From Salipiger bermudensis (GTDB lineage: Bacteria > Pseudomonadota > Alphaproteobacteria > Rhodobacterales > Rhodobacteraceae), in the NCBI RefSeq assembly GCF_020171625.1, contig NZ_JAIUZY010000014.1, forward strand, positions 58,612 to 122,611: 64,000 nt of DNA. The letters are read 5' to 3'. Below, one piece after another: positions 46,173 through 55,489 of this stretch. Numbering within the stretch: the stretch's first letter is position 1; each line of letters opens with the position of its first letter. Below the pieces are notes generated by a model, which made no database searches, was not told where the DNA came from, and saw only the letters and a list, made by a program, of their open reading frames with translations. A program made the translations under genes and the position numbers.

Positions 46173-46654
46173 AAGCCATCGCTTCCTTCTTCTACGTCGG
46201 CTTCCTGAAGCCCGCGCCCGGAACCTGGGGCTCGCTTGCCGCCCTGCCCGTGGCCTACGCGCTGCTGCTCGCCGGCGGGTTCTGGCTGCTCGCCGCCGCC
46301 GCCGTCGCGGCCTTCGTCCTGGGACTCGTCGCCACCGAACGCCTGACCACCAACGCCCCCGACCACGATCCCTCCTGGATCGTCATCGACGAGGTGGTGG
46401 GCCAGTGGATCGCGCTGTTCCCGGTGGGCTACGGCGCGATGATGATGTCAGTGGACATCTGGCGGCTCTGGCCGGGCTGGATCTCGGCGTTCATATTGTT
46501 CCGCCTGTTCGACATCTGGAAGCCCTGGCTGGTGGGCAAAGCGGACCGCCGGGGCGACGCGATGGGAGTCATGCTCGACGACGTGATCGCCGGCGTCTTC
46601 GCCGCGATCGTCGGCATCGCCCTGGCCGCGCTGGCCCATGGGGTGCTGATGTGA
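46169..46654 (+). CDS. pgpA: Phosphatidylglycerophosphatase A
   Basis: A 161-residue membrane protein. The N-terminal [16 protein letters not shown] and [13 protein letters not shown] motifs plus [12 protein letters not shown] and LDDVIAG are diagnostic of PgpA, with the acidic residues forming the metal site. It dephosphorylates phosphatidylglycerophosphate in phospholipid synthesis. It overlaps ispDF and pncC by 4 nt each, so the three are translationally coupled. Confidence 0.92.
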   Translation: MKAIASFFYVGFLKPAPGTWGSLAALPVAYALLLAGGFWLLAAAAVAAFVLGLVATERLTTNAPDHDPSWIVIDEVVGQWIALFPVGYGAMMMSVDIWRLWPGWISAFILFRLFDIWKPWLVGKADRRGDAMGVMLDDVIAGVFAAIVGIALAALAHGVLM

Positions 46655-47130
46655 CCGAGGCCCTCACCCACGACATCCTGAGGCTGGCCCGCGCCCGCGG
46701 CGCCACCGTCACAACCGCCGAAAGCTGCACCGGCGGCATGGTTTCGGCGGCCATCACCGACGTGGCGGGCTCGTCCGACATCTTTCACCGCGGCTTCGTC
46801 ACCTACTCCAACGCCGCCAAGCAGGACCTGCTCGGTGTGCGCGGCGACACCCTGTCGCGGCACGGGGCGGTTTCGCAAGAGGTGGTGCGGGAGATGGCCG
46901 AAGGCGCCCGCGCCGCCGCCGACGCCGATCTCGCCGTGGCGATCTCCGGTGTGGCGGGCCCTGGCGGCTCGGAGCGCAAGCCCGAGGGCATGGTCTGCTT
47001 CGGGCTCGCCAGCGCCCGCGGCACGATCACCGAAACCGTGCAGTTCGGCGCGCTGGGGCGGGCAAAGGTGCGCGAGGCCGCCACGATCCGCGCGCTCGAG
47101 CTGTTGCTGAGCGCGCTCAGCGAGGACTGA
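46651..47130 (+). CDS. pncC: Nicotinamide-nucleotide amidohydrolase PncC (CinA C-terminal domain)
   Basis: A 159-residue single-domain protein equal to the C-terminal half of CinA, starting at GTG 46651 within the end of pgpA. TTAESCTGGMVSAAITDVAGSS (nucleophile serine region) and AISGVAGPGGS are conserved. It deamidates NMN to nicotinate mononucleotide in pyridine nucleotide salvage. The stop is 7 bp from the convergent stop of the next gene. Confidence 0.9.
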   Translation: MTEALTHDILRLARARGATVTTAESCTGGMVSAAITDVAGSSDIFHRGFVTYSNAAKQDLLGVRGDTLSRHGAVSQEVVREMAEGARAAADADLAVAISGVAGPGGSERKPEGMVCFGLASARGTITETVQFGALGRAKVREAATIRALELLLSALSED

Positions 47131-47137
47131 GCCGCCC

Positions 47138-47593
47138 TCAGCCTTTAGGGCCGTAAAGCTCTGCCGCGCGGCGCTCGAAGGCGCGCACGATGCGCTGCAT
47201 CGCCTCGTAGAAGAACATTCCCGCGGCGCCCTGCAGCAGCCGGTTCTTGAACTCGAAATCGACGAAGAAGTGCACGTCCACGCCGCCATCGGGCGTGTCC
47301 TCGAATTCCCACTTGGAAATCATGTGCTTGAACGGACCGTCGAGGTATTCCGTGTCGATCTTCTTCTGCTCCGGGTACAGCGTCACGCGGCTGCCGAACC
47401 GCTCGCGGAACACCTTGAACGAGATCACCAGGTCGGCGAGCATCACAGTGTGATCCCCCTCCTCCTCGGTCGAACGGATGCGCGCCGCGGCGGTCCACGG
47501 CAGGAACTCGGGATAGCTGCCGACGTCTGCCACCAGATCGTACATCTGTTGGGCGGTGTAAGGCAGGTGCTTGGTCTCGGAATGGGTCGGCAT
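47138..47593 (-). CDS. Coenzyme Q-binding START-domain protein (COQ10/RatA type)
   Basis: A 151-residue single-domain protein with the polyketide cyclase/START fold. [20 protein letters not shown] near the N-terminus and [23 protein letters not shown] match the COQ10/RatA group. Mitochondrial COQ10 binds ubiquinone and supports respiration; a similar role is likely. Despite its RatA toxin annotation elsewhere, no antitoxin (RatB) gene is beside it. Confidence 0.85.
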   Translation of the reverse strand: MPTHSETKHLPYTAQQMYDLVADVGSYPEFLPWTAAARIRSTEEEGDHTVMLADLVISFKVFRERFGSRVTLYPEQKKIDTEYLDGPFKHMISKWEFEDTPDGGVDVHFFVDFEFKNRLLQGAAGMFFYEAMQRIVRAFERRAAELYGPKG

Positions 47594-47678
47594 GACGGTC
47601 TTTCTAGCGTCCCTTTATCGCGTGACAATGGTCGGGGGTTTCTTCATATGCTGTGGCCGTCTTTGCAAGGGGAATGCC

Positions 47679-48221
47679 ATGACAGAGCGGCCTTATGTCG
47701 TAGATGAGATGATCTCGGCCAAGACCATCGCCGCGCGCATCGAGGATCTCGCGCGCGAAATCGACCGCGAATATGCCGACACCGACAAGCTCGTGGTGGT
47801 CGGTCTCCTGCGCGGCAGCTTCGTGTTCATCGCCGATCTGGTGCGCGAGCTCGACCTGCCGGTCGAGGTCGATTTCCTCGAGGCCTCCTCCTACGGCGAC
47901 GCCATGCAGTCGAGCCGCGAAGTGCGCATCCTCAAGGACCTGCGCTCGCCGATCGAGGGCCGCGACGTGCTGGTGGTGGAAGACATCGTCGACACCGGCT
48001 TCACCCTGCACCACGTCCTCAAGCTTCTGGGCTCGCGCGATCCGCGCAAGCTGCGCACCATCGCCCTGCTCGACAAACCGGCGCGGCGCGAGGTGGCGCT
48101 CAAGGCGGACTGGACCGGGTTCGAGATTCCCGATGAGTTTGTCGTGGGTTACGGCATCGACTTCGCGCAGAGGAACAGGAACCTGCCGTTCATCGGCAAG
48201 GTGCGTTTCCCGGAGGGCTAG
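47679..48221 (+). CDS. hpt: Hypoxanthine phosphoribosyltransferase
   Basis: A 180-residue purine-salvage enzyme. The PRPP loop is [12 protein letters not shown] (acidic pair plus D-T-G), the flap region has SSYGDAM and the base-binding element is [22 protein letters not shown] 47679 follows AAGGGGA. It converts hypoxanthine and guanine to nucleotides with PRPP. A small membrane-protein gene follows after a single base. Confidence 0.95.
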   Translation: MTERPYVVDEMISAKTIAARIEDLAREIDREYADTDKLVVVGLLRGSFVFIADLVRELDLPVEVDFLEASSYGDAMQSSREVRILKDLRSPIEGRDVLVVEDIVDTGFTLHHVLKLLGSRDPRKLRTIALLDKPARREVALKADWTGFEIPDEFVVGYGIDFAQRNRNLPFIGKVRFPEG

Positions 48222-48222
48222 G

Positions 48223-48408
48223 ATGAACCCTCACTGGCTCTTGCGCATGGTGCGGTGGGTGCGCAACCCGCCCTCGTCGGGCCGCGTCAAGCTGGTTCTC
48301 GCGGTGGTGGCGCTGTGCCTCGTGCTCTACGCCATCGAGCGCTGGGTCGGCTGGCCCGACGCGCTGACCGCAGACCGCCTGCGCGCCCCGATGCGGGTGA
48401 GCCCCTGA
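48223..48408 (+). CDS. Small single-span membrane protein
   Basis: A 61-residue protein directly after hpt (1 bp apart, ribosome site GGAGGG at 48212-48217). It has a basic N-terminus and one hydrophobic helix (about 23-41, KLVLAVVALCLVLYAIERW). No family is recognised. Coupling to hpt and sensible codon use support it as a real gene, but its role is unknown. Confidence 0.6.
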   Translation: MNPHWLLRMVRWVRNPPSSGRVKLVLAVVALCLVLYAIERWVGWPDALTADRLRAPMRVSP

Positions 48409-48693
48409 GCCGAGCGACTGGGTAATCTGGGAGTTGGGCCTCTCTTAGAGGCTTACCGGCGGCTGACAGATCACTGTAAGAAATATCTTCAACAAACTGA
48501 ATTGCAACATACAATTGCTTTTACGGCGTGTCGACTTTCGAGCGCCACGGCTGACCGCATCGTCGCGAGAGCAAACCCTTCGGATGTCAGACCATCGGCA
48601 TGCAGCCCGGGCGGATTTGCCGAGACCCCGGTGTCGGCCTAGCTTTCAAGTCACTCATAGATAGAAATTGCATCACCCGCAGGGAGTTTTCCG
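48409..48693. other. Gap with an AT-rich patch before the cytochrome genes
   Basis: GCCTCT-CTT-AGAGGC (48438-48452) is a small hairpin that could end the hpt transcript, though no T-run follows. Bases about 48470-48530 are clearly more AT-rich than the surroundings and include an ATTGCAACATACAATTGC stretch. No reading frame is supported; the cytochrome c' promoter should lie here. Confidence 0.5.
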
Positions 48694-49152
48694 ATGACCC
48701 GACTTCTGACCGCCGCCACCGCCCTATCGCTCGGCCTCGCAGGCGCCGCGATGGCGCAGGATTACGCCGACCAGATGAAGGCCCGCCAGGGCCAGTTCCG
48801 CATCCTCGCGATCAATCTCGGCACGCTGGGCGACATGGCGCAGGGCAAGACCGAGTACGACGCCGAGGCCGCGCAGGCCGCCGCCGACACGCTCGTCGCG
48901 GTCTCGATGATCCACCAGCCGCCCCTCTGGCCCGAAGGGTCCTCGACAGCAGAGATGGACGGCACCCGCGCCAAGCCCGAGATCTGGACCGACTGGGAGG
49001 ATTTCGCTTCCAAATGGGCCGGCCTCGGCGAGGCGGCAGGCGCCATGCAGACCGCCGCCGGAGAGGGCCTCGACGCGATCCGCCCGGCGATGGGGGAACT
49101 CGGCGGCGCCTGCAAGGCCTGCCACGACAGCTACCGCGCGCCGCGGAACTGA
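48694..49152 (+). CDS. Cytochrome c'
   Basis: A 152-residue secreted c-type cytochrome. Residues 1-21 form a signal peptide cleaved after AMA. The mature protein is a four-helix bundle with the haem-binding CKACH (C140, C143, H144) close to the C-terminus, which defines the cytochrome c' (class II) family; the sixth haem position is usually open and binds NO or CO. GGGAG precedes the ATG. It is 3 bp upstream of a dihaem cytochrome gene, so they are coexpressed. Confidence 0.92.
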   Translation: MTRLLTAATALSLGLAGAAMAQDYADQMKARQGQFRILAINLGTLGDMAQGKTEYDAEAAQAAADTLVAVSMIHQPPLWPEGSSTAEMDGTRAKPEIWTDWEDFASKWAGLGEAAGAMQTAAGEGLDAIRPAMGELGGACKACHDSYRAPRN

Positions 49153-49155
49153 TCC

Positions 49156-50055
49156 ATGCGCAAGGCACTGGGAATCGTGGTCGTGGCGGCGCTGGCCGCT
49201 GCCGCGGCCGGATGGGTACTGACCGCGCCGAACCGGCTGCCGGACGCACGCTTCTCCGGCATGACCGGAGACCCGGCCGCCGGGGAGCGGGTCTTCACCG
49301 CCGCCGGCTGCGCCTCCTGTCACCATGCCCCAGACGCGTCGGACGACGAAAAGCTGGTGCTCTCCGGGGGGCAGCGCTTCGTCTCCGAGTTCGGCACCTT
49401 CGTGGCGCCCAATATCTCGCCCGACCCCGAGCACGGCATCGGGACCTGGGGGCTGTCCAACTTCGCCAACGCGGTGATGCGCGGCGTCTCGCCCTCGGGC
49501 CGGCACCTCTACCCGGCCTTTCCCTACACCGCCTACGCCCATATGCGCGACACGGATGTGGTGGATCTTTGGGCCTACCTGCTCACCCTGCCTGCCTCGC
49601 AAGTGCCGAGCGAGCCGCACGAGGTTGCCTTCCCCTTCAACATCCGCCGCGGCGTAGGCGCGTGGAAACTGCTCTACATGAGCGATGGCTGGGTGCTGGA
49701 CGACGTGCCCGACGCGCAGCTCGAGCGCGGCCGCTACCTCGTCGAGGCGCTGGCGCATTGCGGCGAGTGTCACACGCCGCGGGACGGGCTCGGCGGGCTC
49801 GACACCTCCGCCTGGCTCTCCGGCGCGCCGAACCCCAACGGCACCGGCACCATCCCGGGCCTGACGCCGGACCGGCTCGACTGGGACGCAGGCGCCATCG
49901 CCTACTACCTCGAAAGCGGCTTCACGCCCGACTACGACAGCGCCGGCGGCCACATGGTGGCAGTGGTTGAGAGCTTCGCCAAGCTCGACGCCGCCGATCG
50001 CGAGGCCGTCGCGGCCTATCTCAAGGCGCTTCCCGCTGGCGGAGATATGGACTGA
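49156..50055 (+). CDS. Dihaem cytochrome c
   Basis: A 299-residue protein with an N-terminal hydrophobic helix (about 4-20) that is a signal peptide or anchor. Two class I haem sites are present: CASCH at C52-H56 and CGECH at C202-H206, with axial methionines likely near MSDGW and HMVAV. Such dihaem proteins accept electrons from dehydrogenases or the cytochrome bc1 complex. Adjacent cytochrome c' suggests that the two form a redox pair in the periplasm; the donor is not identifiable. Confidence 0.85.
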   Translation: MRKALGIVVVAALAAAAAGWVLTAPNRLPDARFSGMTGDPAAGERVFTAAGCASCHHAPDASDDEKLVLSGGQRFVSEFGTFVAPNISPDPEHGIGTWGLSNFANAVMRGVSPSGRHLYPAFPYTAYAHMRDTDVVDLWAYLLTLPASQVPSEPHEVAFPFNIRRGVGAWKLLYMSDGWVLDDVPDAQLERGRYLVEALAHCGECHTPRDGLGGLDTSAWLSGAPNPNGTGTIPGLTPDRLDWDAGAIAYYLESGFTPDYDSAGGHMVAVVESFAKLDAADREAVAAYLKALPAGGDMD

Positions 50056-50100
50056 GCAGCGCACACCTGCCCGACAACCATCGCCCGGTCGCCCCGGACG

Positions 50101-50225
50101 GCCTGCCTCCGGCGGGAGTATTTTAGACGAAGAGAAGCCAGGGGCGCGGCGCTTCTGGCTTCTTTGGTTCGAAAATACCTCGGGGGGTGAATTGGCCGGA
50201 GGCCAAGAGGGGGGCAGCGCCCCCC
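50101..50225. repeat. Dispersed intergenic repeat, copy D (diverged full palindrome)
   Basis: GTATTTT (50118-50124) and AGAAGCCAG (50133-50141) pair with CTGGCTTCT (50155-50163) and AAAATAC (50172-50178). On the right follows GGGGGGC-AGC-GCCCCCC (50209-50225). The order is the reverse of copy B, with the same GCCTCCGGCGGG flank on the left. It separates convergent genes. Confidence 0.75.
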
Positions 50226-50266
50226 TGCAGAAACCATAGTGCGCCGCGCAGCGGCACTGTTTGGGA

Positions 50267-51730
50267 TCAGCCTTTCTTCTTGCCGAGGTGCTTCTTCAGC
50301 GCGCCGGCGTTCTTCTCGCGGCGTCCCTTGTAGGGGTTCTTGTCGCCCTGCCCGCGCATGTAGAGCCGGATCGGCGTGCCGGGCATGTCGAAGCTCTCGC
50401 GCAGGCCGTTGACGAGGTAGCGCGTATAGCTGTCGGGCATGTCCTGCGGGCGCGAGCACATCACCACGAAGCCCGGCGGACGGGTCTTGGCCTGGGTCAT
50501 GTAGCGCAGCTTGATGCGGCGGCCCTGCGGCGCGGGCGGCGGGTGGCTCGACACCATGCCCTCGAGCCAGCGGTTGAGCTGGCCGGTCGAGATGCGGCGG
50601 TTCCACACCTCCCAGGCCTTCATGATCGCCCCCTGCAGCCGGTCGAGCCCGCGCCCGGTCTTGGCCGAGACGGTGACCAGCGGCGCGCCGCGCAGCTGCG
50701 GCAGCAGGCGCTCGAACGCCTCCTTGAGGTCGCGCAGCTTCTCCTGCTTCTCGTCCTCGATGTCCCACTTGTTCACCGCGATCACCACCGCGCGGCCCTC
50801 GCGCTCGGCCAGGTCGGCGATGCGCAGGTCCTGCTGCTCGAAAGGGATCGCCGCGTCGAGCAGCACCACCACGACCTCGGCGAACTTGACCGCGCGCAGA
50901 CCGTCGGAGACCGACAGCTTCTCGAGCTTTTCCTGCACCCGCGCCTTCTTGCGCATGCCGGCGGTGTCGAAGATCCGCATCGGCACCCCGCCCCATTCGG
51001 AGCGCACCGAGATGGCGTCGCGGGTGATGCCCGCCTCGGGGCCGGTCAGCAGCCGCTCCTCGCCGATGATCTTGTTGACCAGCGTCGACTTGCCGGCGTT
51101 GGGGCGGCCCACCACGGCGATCTGCAACGGCTTCGCGACAGTGATTTCGGGCAGCGCCTCGTCGGCCTCGTCCGAGACCTCCTCGTCGACGCTCACATCG
51201 GTTTCGGGCGCCTCAGCAGCGGCGCGCTCGGCAAAGCCGTCGGCCAGCGGCTGCAACGCGCTGTAGAGCTCTGGCATTCCCTCGCCGTGCTCGGCCGAGA
51301 TGCGCAGCGGCTCGCCCAGCCCCAGCGCGTAGGCCTCGAGCACCCCGGCATCCGCCGCCGAGCCCTCGGACTTGTTGGCCCCGAGGATCACGTGCTTGGC
51401 GCGCTTGCGCAGGATCTCAGCAAAGATCTCGTCGGTCGGGGTCACTCCGACGCGGGCGTCGATCATGAACAGGCAAACGTCGGCCATGTCGACGGCACGC
51501 TCGGTCAGGCGCCGCATCCGGCCCGGCAGGCTGTCGTCGGTGGCATCCTCGAGCCCCGCGGTGTCGATCACCGTGAAGCGCAGGTCGCCGAGCTTGGCCT
51601 CGCCCTCGCGCAGGTCACGGGTCACGCCGGGCTGGTCATCGACCAGGGCAAGGCGCCGGCCCACCAGCCGGTTGAACAGCGTCGATTTCCCCACATTGGG
51701 GCGGCCCACGATGGCCAGCGAGAAGGTCAT
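50267..51730 (-). CDS. der: Ribosome assembly GTPase Der (EngA)
   Basis: A 487-residue protein with two tandem G domains: the first has [21 protein letters not shown] and NKSE; the second has [22 protein letters not shown] and NKWD. A KH-like domain follows (about 370-465) and ends in a Lys-rich tail. An acidic linker separates the G domains. It is essential for 50S subunit maturation. It lies downstream of bamB and the YfgM-like gene, a common neighbourhood across proteobacteria. Confidence 0.96.
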   Translation of the reverse strand: MTFSLAIVGRPNVGKSTLFNRLVGRRLALVDDQPGVTRDLREGEAKLGDLRFTVIDTAGLEDATDDSLPGRMRRLTERAVDMADVCLFMIDARVGVTPTDEIFAEILRKRAKHVILGANKSEGSAADAGVLEAYALGLGEPLRISAEHGEGMPELYSALQPLADGFAERAAAEAPETDVSVDEEVSDEADEALPEITVAKPLQIAVVGRPNAGKSTLVNKIIGEERLLTGPEAGITRDAISVRSEWGGVPMRIFDTAGMRKKARVQEKLEKLSVSDGLRAVKFAEVVVVLLDAAIPFEQQDLRIADLAEREGRAVVIAVNKWDIEDEKQEKLRDLKEAFERLLPQLRGAPLVTVSAKTGRGLDRLQGAIMKAWEVWNRRISTGQLNRWLEGMVSSHPPPAPQGRRIKLRYMTQAKTRPPGFVVMCSRPQDMPDSYTRYLVNGLRESFDMPGTPIRLYMRGQGDKNPYKGRREKNAGALKKHLGKKKG

Positions 51731-51839
51731 ATCCTGACTCCCAGATCACAAGCCGCCCCGATAGCGCATTTGCGGGCACGGCGAAAGGGGCGACGGGTCG
51801 GCCCCGCGCGCCCCTCCTGTCACGTTGCTCCCTGCCGGG

Positions 51840-53171
51840 TCAGCGATAGGCCGCGAGCTGGCCCTTCTTGGTCACCACGTAGAGCGTGCCGTTGGCGATC
51901 GCGGGCGCGGTGGTCGCCCCGCCCGGCACCTCGGTGGCGCCGATGAGCGCGCCCGAGGCCGGGTCGAAGCTGCGCAGCGCCCCGTCCGAGGAGGCCAGCA
52001 CGAGCCGCCCCCCGGCCATCACCGGGCCATAATGGGCATAGGCGCTGTCGCGGCGGCGCTGCGGCCGGCGCACCGGCTCGTAGCCCGGCAGGTCGATGGC
52101 CCAGATCTGCGTGCCGCTGGCGGCGTCAAGCCGCACCAGCTGGTTCTTGTCCGACACGAGGAACACCGAATCGCCAGCCGGCCAGACCGGCCCGCGGGCG
52201 CCCATGCGCGCGGTCCAGAGCCGCTCGCCATTCCCGACGTTGAAGGCCACGATACGGCCGGAATGGTTGCCGATATAGACCCGGTCGCCGGCGATCACCG
52301 GCCCGCCGGTGATGTCACCGACCTGCGCCAGCGCCGAGCCGACGCGGCTGCCGACGACGTCGGCGCTCCACAGGCGCATCCCGCCCTGCCGGAACGCCGC
52401 CTGCACGCCACCATTGCCGAAGGCGAAGATCACAGCCTTGTCGTTCAGTGCCGGCGCCGGGGCACCGGCCACGTTGGCGATGTTCTCGGGGGCGTCGATC
52501 TGCCAGCGGATGCGACCGCTGTCGGCCTCGAGCGCCCAGGCGCGGCTGTCGCCGGAGGTCAGGTAGACCAGCCCGCCGGCGGCGGTGGGTGCGCCGGTGG
52601 CGGTGTTGCCGAGGCGCTGCTCCCAGATCTCGGCACCGCTGGCAGCGTCGAGCGCGGTGAGCCGGCCATAGCCCGAGGCCACGTAAAGCCGCCCGTCCGC
52701 CACGGCGAGCCCGCCGCCCTGCGCCTGACCCGCGCGTTCGCGCGCCGGCACCATGCTCTTTTGCCACAGGATCTGGCCGGAGCTGCTCACGGCGCTGAGC
52801 ATGTGCTCGGAATCCATCGTGTAGATCCGGCCGCCCGAGACGACGGGGTCGACGTTGATGCGCTTGCGGCGACTGTCACCGGCGCCGATATCGACCGAGA
52901 AGACCGGGCTGAGCGTGCGGTTCAGCGCCGCGTTCGCAACCCGCGCGAAGGGCGAGACCGGGCTCTGCGCCCAGCCGGCATTGACCGTGCTGGCCGCCAG
53001 CGACAGCGCACGGGCGGTGTTTGGCGGCGTGACGTCGGCCGGGCCGCTGTCCTGCAGCACCTGGCGGGTGCCCAGACGCTCGCCGGGGAGGATGACTTCG
53101 GGCTCCGAGCAGGCCGACAGCATGGTCAGCCCGAGAAGCCCCGCTGTGATGGTGGTGATACGCAAATCCAC
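51840..53171 (-). CDS. bamB: Outer-membrane assembly lipoprotein BamB
   Basis: A 443-residue lipoprotein with signal peptide and lipobox TMLSAC (C21). The rest is a PQQ-like eight-bladed beta-propeller with repeated YVASGYGRLTALDAASGAEIW-type blades (for example VYLTSGDSRAWALEADSGRI). BamB supports the BamA insertase in folding outer-membrane proteins. It is flanked by a YfgM-like gene and der, as in other proteobacteria (yfgM-bamB-der). Confidence 0.9.
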   Translation of the reverse strand: MDLRITTITAGLLGLTMLSACSEPEVILPGERLGTRQVLQDSGPADVTPPNTARALSLAASTVNAGWAQSPVSPFARVANAALNRTLSPVFSVDIGAGDSRRKRINVDPVVSGGRIYTMDSEHMLSAVSSSGQILWQKSMVPARERAGQAQGGGLAVADGRLYVASGYGRLTALDAASGAEIWEQRLGNTATGAPTAAGGLVYLTSGDSRAWALEADSGRIRWQIDAPENIANVAGAPAPALNDKAVIFAFGNGGVQAAFRQGGMRLWSADVVGSRVGSALAQVGDITGGPVIAGDRVYIGNHSGRIVAFNVGNGERLWTARMGARGPVWPAGDSVFLVSDKNQLVRLDAASGTQIWAIDLPGYEPVRRPQRRRDSAYAHYGPVMAGGRLVLASSDGALRSFDPASGALIGATEVPGGATTAPAIANGTLYVVTKKGQLAAYR

Positions 53172-53243
53172 TGCCCCCGTCTTTCGCCTGTCACGCTTCG
53201 ATCTGGCCGGCGGGCCGGTCAGACCTGTTGTGTTTCCACCGCT

Positions 53244-53900
53244 TTAGCTGGCATCCAGTTCGCCGCCAAGGGCGATGATCATCTGCGAGGCGCGCTGACG
53301 CAGGCCGGCGGTGGCCTCGGAATCCTCGACGATGCGGCGCAGCCGCTCCTCGGCGGCGAGCCGGTCGCCGGCTTCGATCTCGAGCAGCGCAAGCTGTTCT
53401 TCCGCCAGCAGGCGCAGCGGCTTGCCGGGCACGGCGAGCGCCTCGAGCCCGGCGCGGCGCTCGTCAATGGAGAGCCCCGACCCTGCCTGGCTCATCGCCT
53501 TGTAGCTGGCGATCTCGCGGTAGATCTCGGGCACCTCGCCATTGGCGGCGACCGCCTCGAGGTTCTGCGCGGCGGCGTCCATGTCCTCGGCGCGGGCTGC
53601 CTCGGAGGCGCTCAGCATGGCGATCAGAGCGTCTGCGCCGGGCGTCGGCGCGTCGATCTCGGACAGCGCGGCGACGCGCGCCTGCGGCTCCTCGGCCTCG
53701 AGCGCGGCGAGGATCTCGTCCCCGAGCGCCTGTGCCTCGGCACGGCTCTGGGCTTGGCTGTATTCGCGCCACGCGGCTCCGGCCACCAGCAGGATGACCA
53801 GCAGCACGGCGATCCAGCCATAGCGCTTCATGGCGGCGAAGAGCCGGTCGCGGCGGACCTCTTCGGTGACTTCGTCGATGAAACTGTCGGGATTGCTCAA
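53244..53900 (-). CDS. YfgM-like TPR membrane protein, TTG start
   Basis: A 218-residue protein with a cytoplasmic N-terminus, one transmembrane helix (about 29-47, YGWIAVLLVILLVAGAAW) and a periplasmic helical-repeat domain resembling YfgM/ancillary SecYEG-chaperone proteins. The TTG at 53900 is preferred: it gives the usual N-terminus MSNPDSFIDEVTEEVRRDR and has GAGG about 6 nt upstream; the GTG at 53912 would add four residues. It lies before bamB and der on the same strand. Confidence 0.75.
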   Translation of the reverse strand: MSNPDSFIDEVTEEVRRDRLFAAMKRYGWIAVLLVILLVAGAAWREYSQAQSRAEAQALGDEILAALEAEEPQARVAALSEIDAPTPGADALIAMLSASEAARAEDMDAAAQNLEAVAANGEVPEIYREIASYKAMSQAGSGLSIDERRAGLEALAVPGKPLRLLAEEQLALLEIEAGDRLAAEERLRRIVEDSEATAGLRQRASQMIIALGGELDAS

Positions 53901-54172
53901 GGGCGGCCTCACAAGTCTTTGTCGGCCCCCTCTTACAGGCCCCGGCGGGCACTGCCAAGGCATCTCCGGGCGCGGCACCGGCGGCGCGGCGGCGATCGCC
54001 CCGCGCAGCTTGATCGGGCGCGGCCGGGCGGGTAATCTGAACGGGACAGTTCAGACCCGGACGCCTCACCGGGAGCACGCCAGACCCGTTATTGAAATGG
54101 TCGCATTGCACGGGCACCGTTTCGCGTTATCCCTTGTCCCATGGACCCGAGCCGAGTGGGAAGCCCTGAACC

Positions 54173-55489
54173 ATGCGTATCATTTCGATCCTGACGGCGC
54201 TCGTCGTGATGGCCGTGCTCTATGGCGTGGTGATCGAGCGCGACCGCCTGCTCGGTTTTGCCGGTGTGTCCACCCCTGCCGAGAGTGCAGATCCTGCCGA
54301 AGCGCCCGGCTCGACGCCCGCGGGGACTGCGCAAACCACGGAGCAAGCTGCCGCCGCTGCGCCCGCCGAAGAGGGAACCGTTGCGGTCATCGCGCGGCAC
54401 TCCACCGCGCAGGAGATCGACGACGCGGTGCTGCTGCGCGGCCAGAGCCAGGCCTTCCGCGAGGTCGACGTGCTATCCGAGACCACGGGCCGGGTGATCT
54501 CGGAGCCGCTGCCCAAGGGAAGCGCGGTCGACGCCGGCCAGCTGCTCTGCGAGCTCGATCCCGGCACCTCGGGCGCCTCGCTGCTCGAGGCCGAGGCCGC
54601 GCTGGCCGAGGCGCAGGCGCAGCGCCCGCAGGTCGAGGCGCGCGTGCCCGAAGCGGAGGCCACGCTGGCGCAGGCCGAGGCCCAGCTCGAGGAAGCGCAG
54701 ATCACCCTGACCGCCGCCGAGAAGCTCTCGGAGAGCGGCTATTCCTCGCGCACCACGCTGGCCTCGGCCCGCGCCGGGCAGCGCGCCGCCGAAGCCGGGG
54801 TGCGCAGCGCCGAGGCCGGGCTGAAATCCGCCGACAGCGGCATCGACAGCCTCGAGGCGCAGATCGAGAGTGCCCGCGCCGCCGTCGCCCGCGCGCGCAC
54901 CGAAGTCGAGAACCTGTCGATCACCGCGCCCTTCGCAGGCGTGCTCGAGGACGACACCGCCGAACTCGGCGCGCTGATGACCGTGGGCACGCGCTGCGCC
55001 ACGGTGCTGCAGCTCGATCCGATCCGGCTGGTGGGCTATGTGCCCGAGGCCGATGTCGCGCGGGTCAGCCCCGGCGCCCGCGCCGGTGCACGACTGGTGG
55101 GCGAACAGCAGGTGACGGGCGAAGTGACCTTCATCGCCCGCCGCGCCGACGAGACCACCCGCACCTTCCGGGTCGACATCACCCTGCCGAACCCGGATCT
55201 GGCGATCCGCGCCGGCCAGACCGCCGAGATCGCCATCGAGGCCGACGGCGCCATGGCGCATCTGCTGCCGCAATCCGCGCTCACCCTCGACGATGACGGC
55301 CGCCTCGGCATTCGCGCGGTCGCCGCCGATGGCACGGCGCAGTTCCTGCCGGTGAGCGTGCTGCGCGACACCCGTGGCGGCATCTGGGTCTCGGGCCTGC
55401 CCGAGCGCGTCGACGTGATCACCGTGGGACAGGAATACGTCACCGACGGCGTGCCCGTCCGGCCAAGCTTCGAGGAGGTCGTTCAGTGA
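54173..55489 (+). CDS. RND efflux periplasmic adaptor (membrane fusion protein)
   Basis: A 438-residue protein with an N-terminal membrane anchor (about 3-20), a low-complexity Ala/Glu linker, a lipoyl half-motif, a long coiled coil (about 130-250 rich in Glu/Ala), the second lipoyl half (ITAPFAGVLEDDTAELG) and a beta-barrel domain (about 280-360). It bridges the pump at 55486 to an outer-membrane channel that is not encoded here. The stop overlaps the pump start by 4 nt. Confidence 0.9.
   Translation: MRIISILTALVVMAVLYGVVIERDRLLGFAGVSTPAESADPAEAPGSTPAGTAQTTEQAAAAAPAEEGTVAVIARHSTAQEIDDAVLLRGQSQAFREVDVLSETTGRVISEPLPKGSAVDAGQLLCELDPGTSGASLLEAEAALAEAQAQRPQVEARVPEAEATLAQAEAQLEEAQITLTAAEKLSESGYSSRTTLASARAGQRAAEAGVRSAEAGLKSADSGIDSLEAQIESARAAVARARTEVENLSITAPFAGVLEDDTAELGALMTVGTRCATVLQLDPIRLVGYVPEADVARVSPGARAGARLVGEQQVTGEVTFIARRADETTRTFRVDITLPNPDLAIRAGQTAEIAIEADGAMAHLLPQSALTLDDDGRLGIRAVAADGTAQFLPVSVLRDTRGGIWVSGLPERVDVITVGQEYVTDGVPVRPSFEEVVQ

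Noticed and set aside
47138..47593. RatA toxin of a toxin-antitoxin pair
   Set aside because: The fold is the COQ10/START type and no antitoxin gene is adjacent; the neighbour is pncC in the opposite direction.
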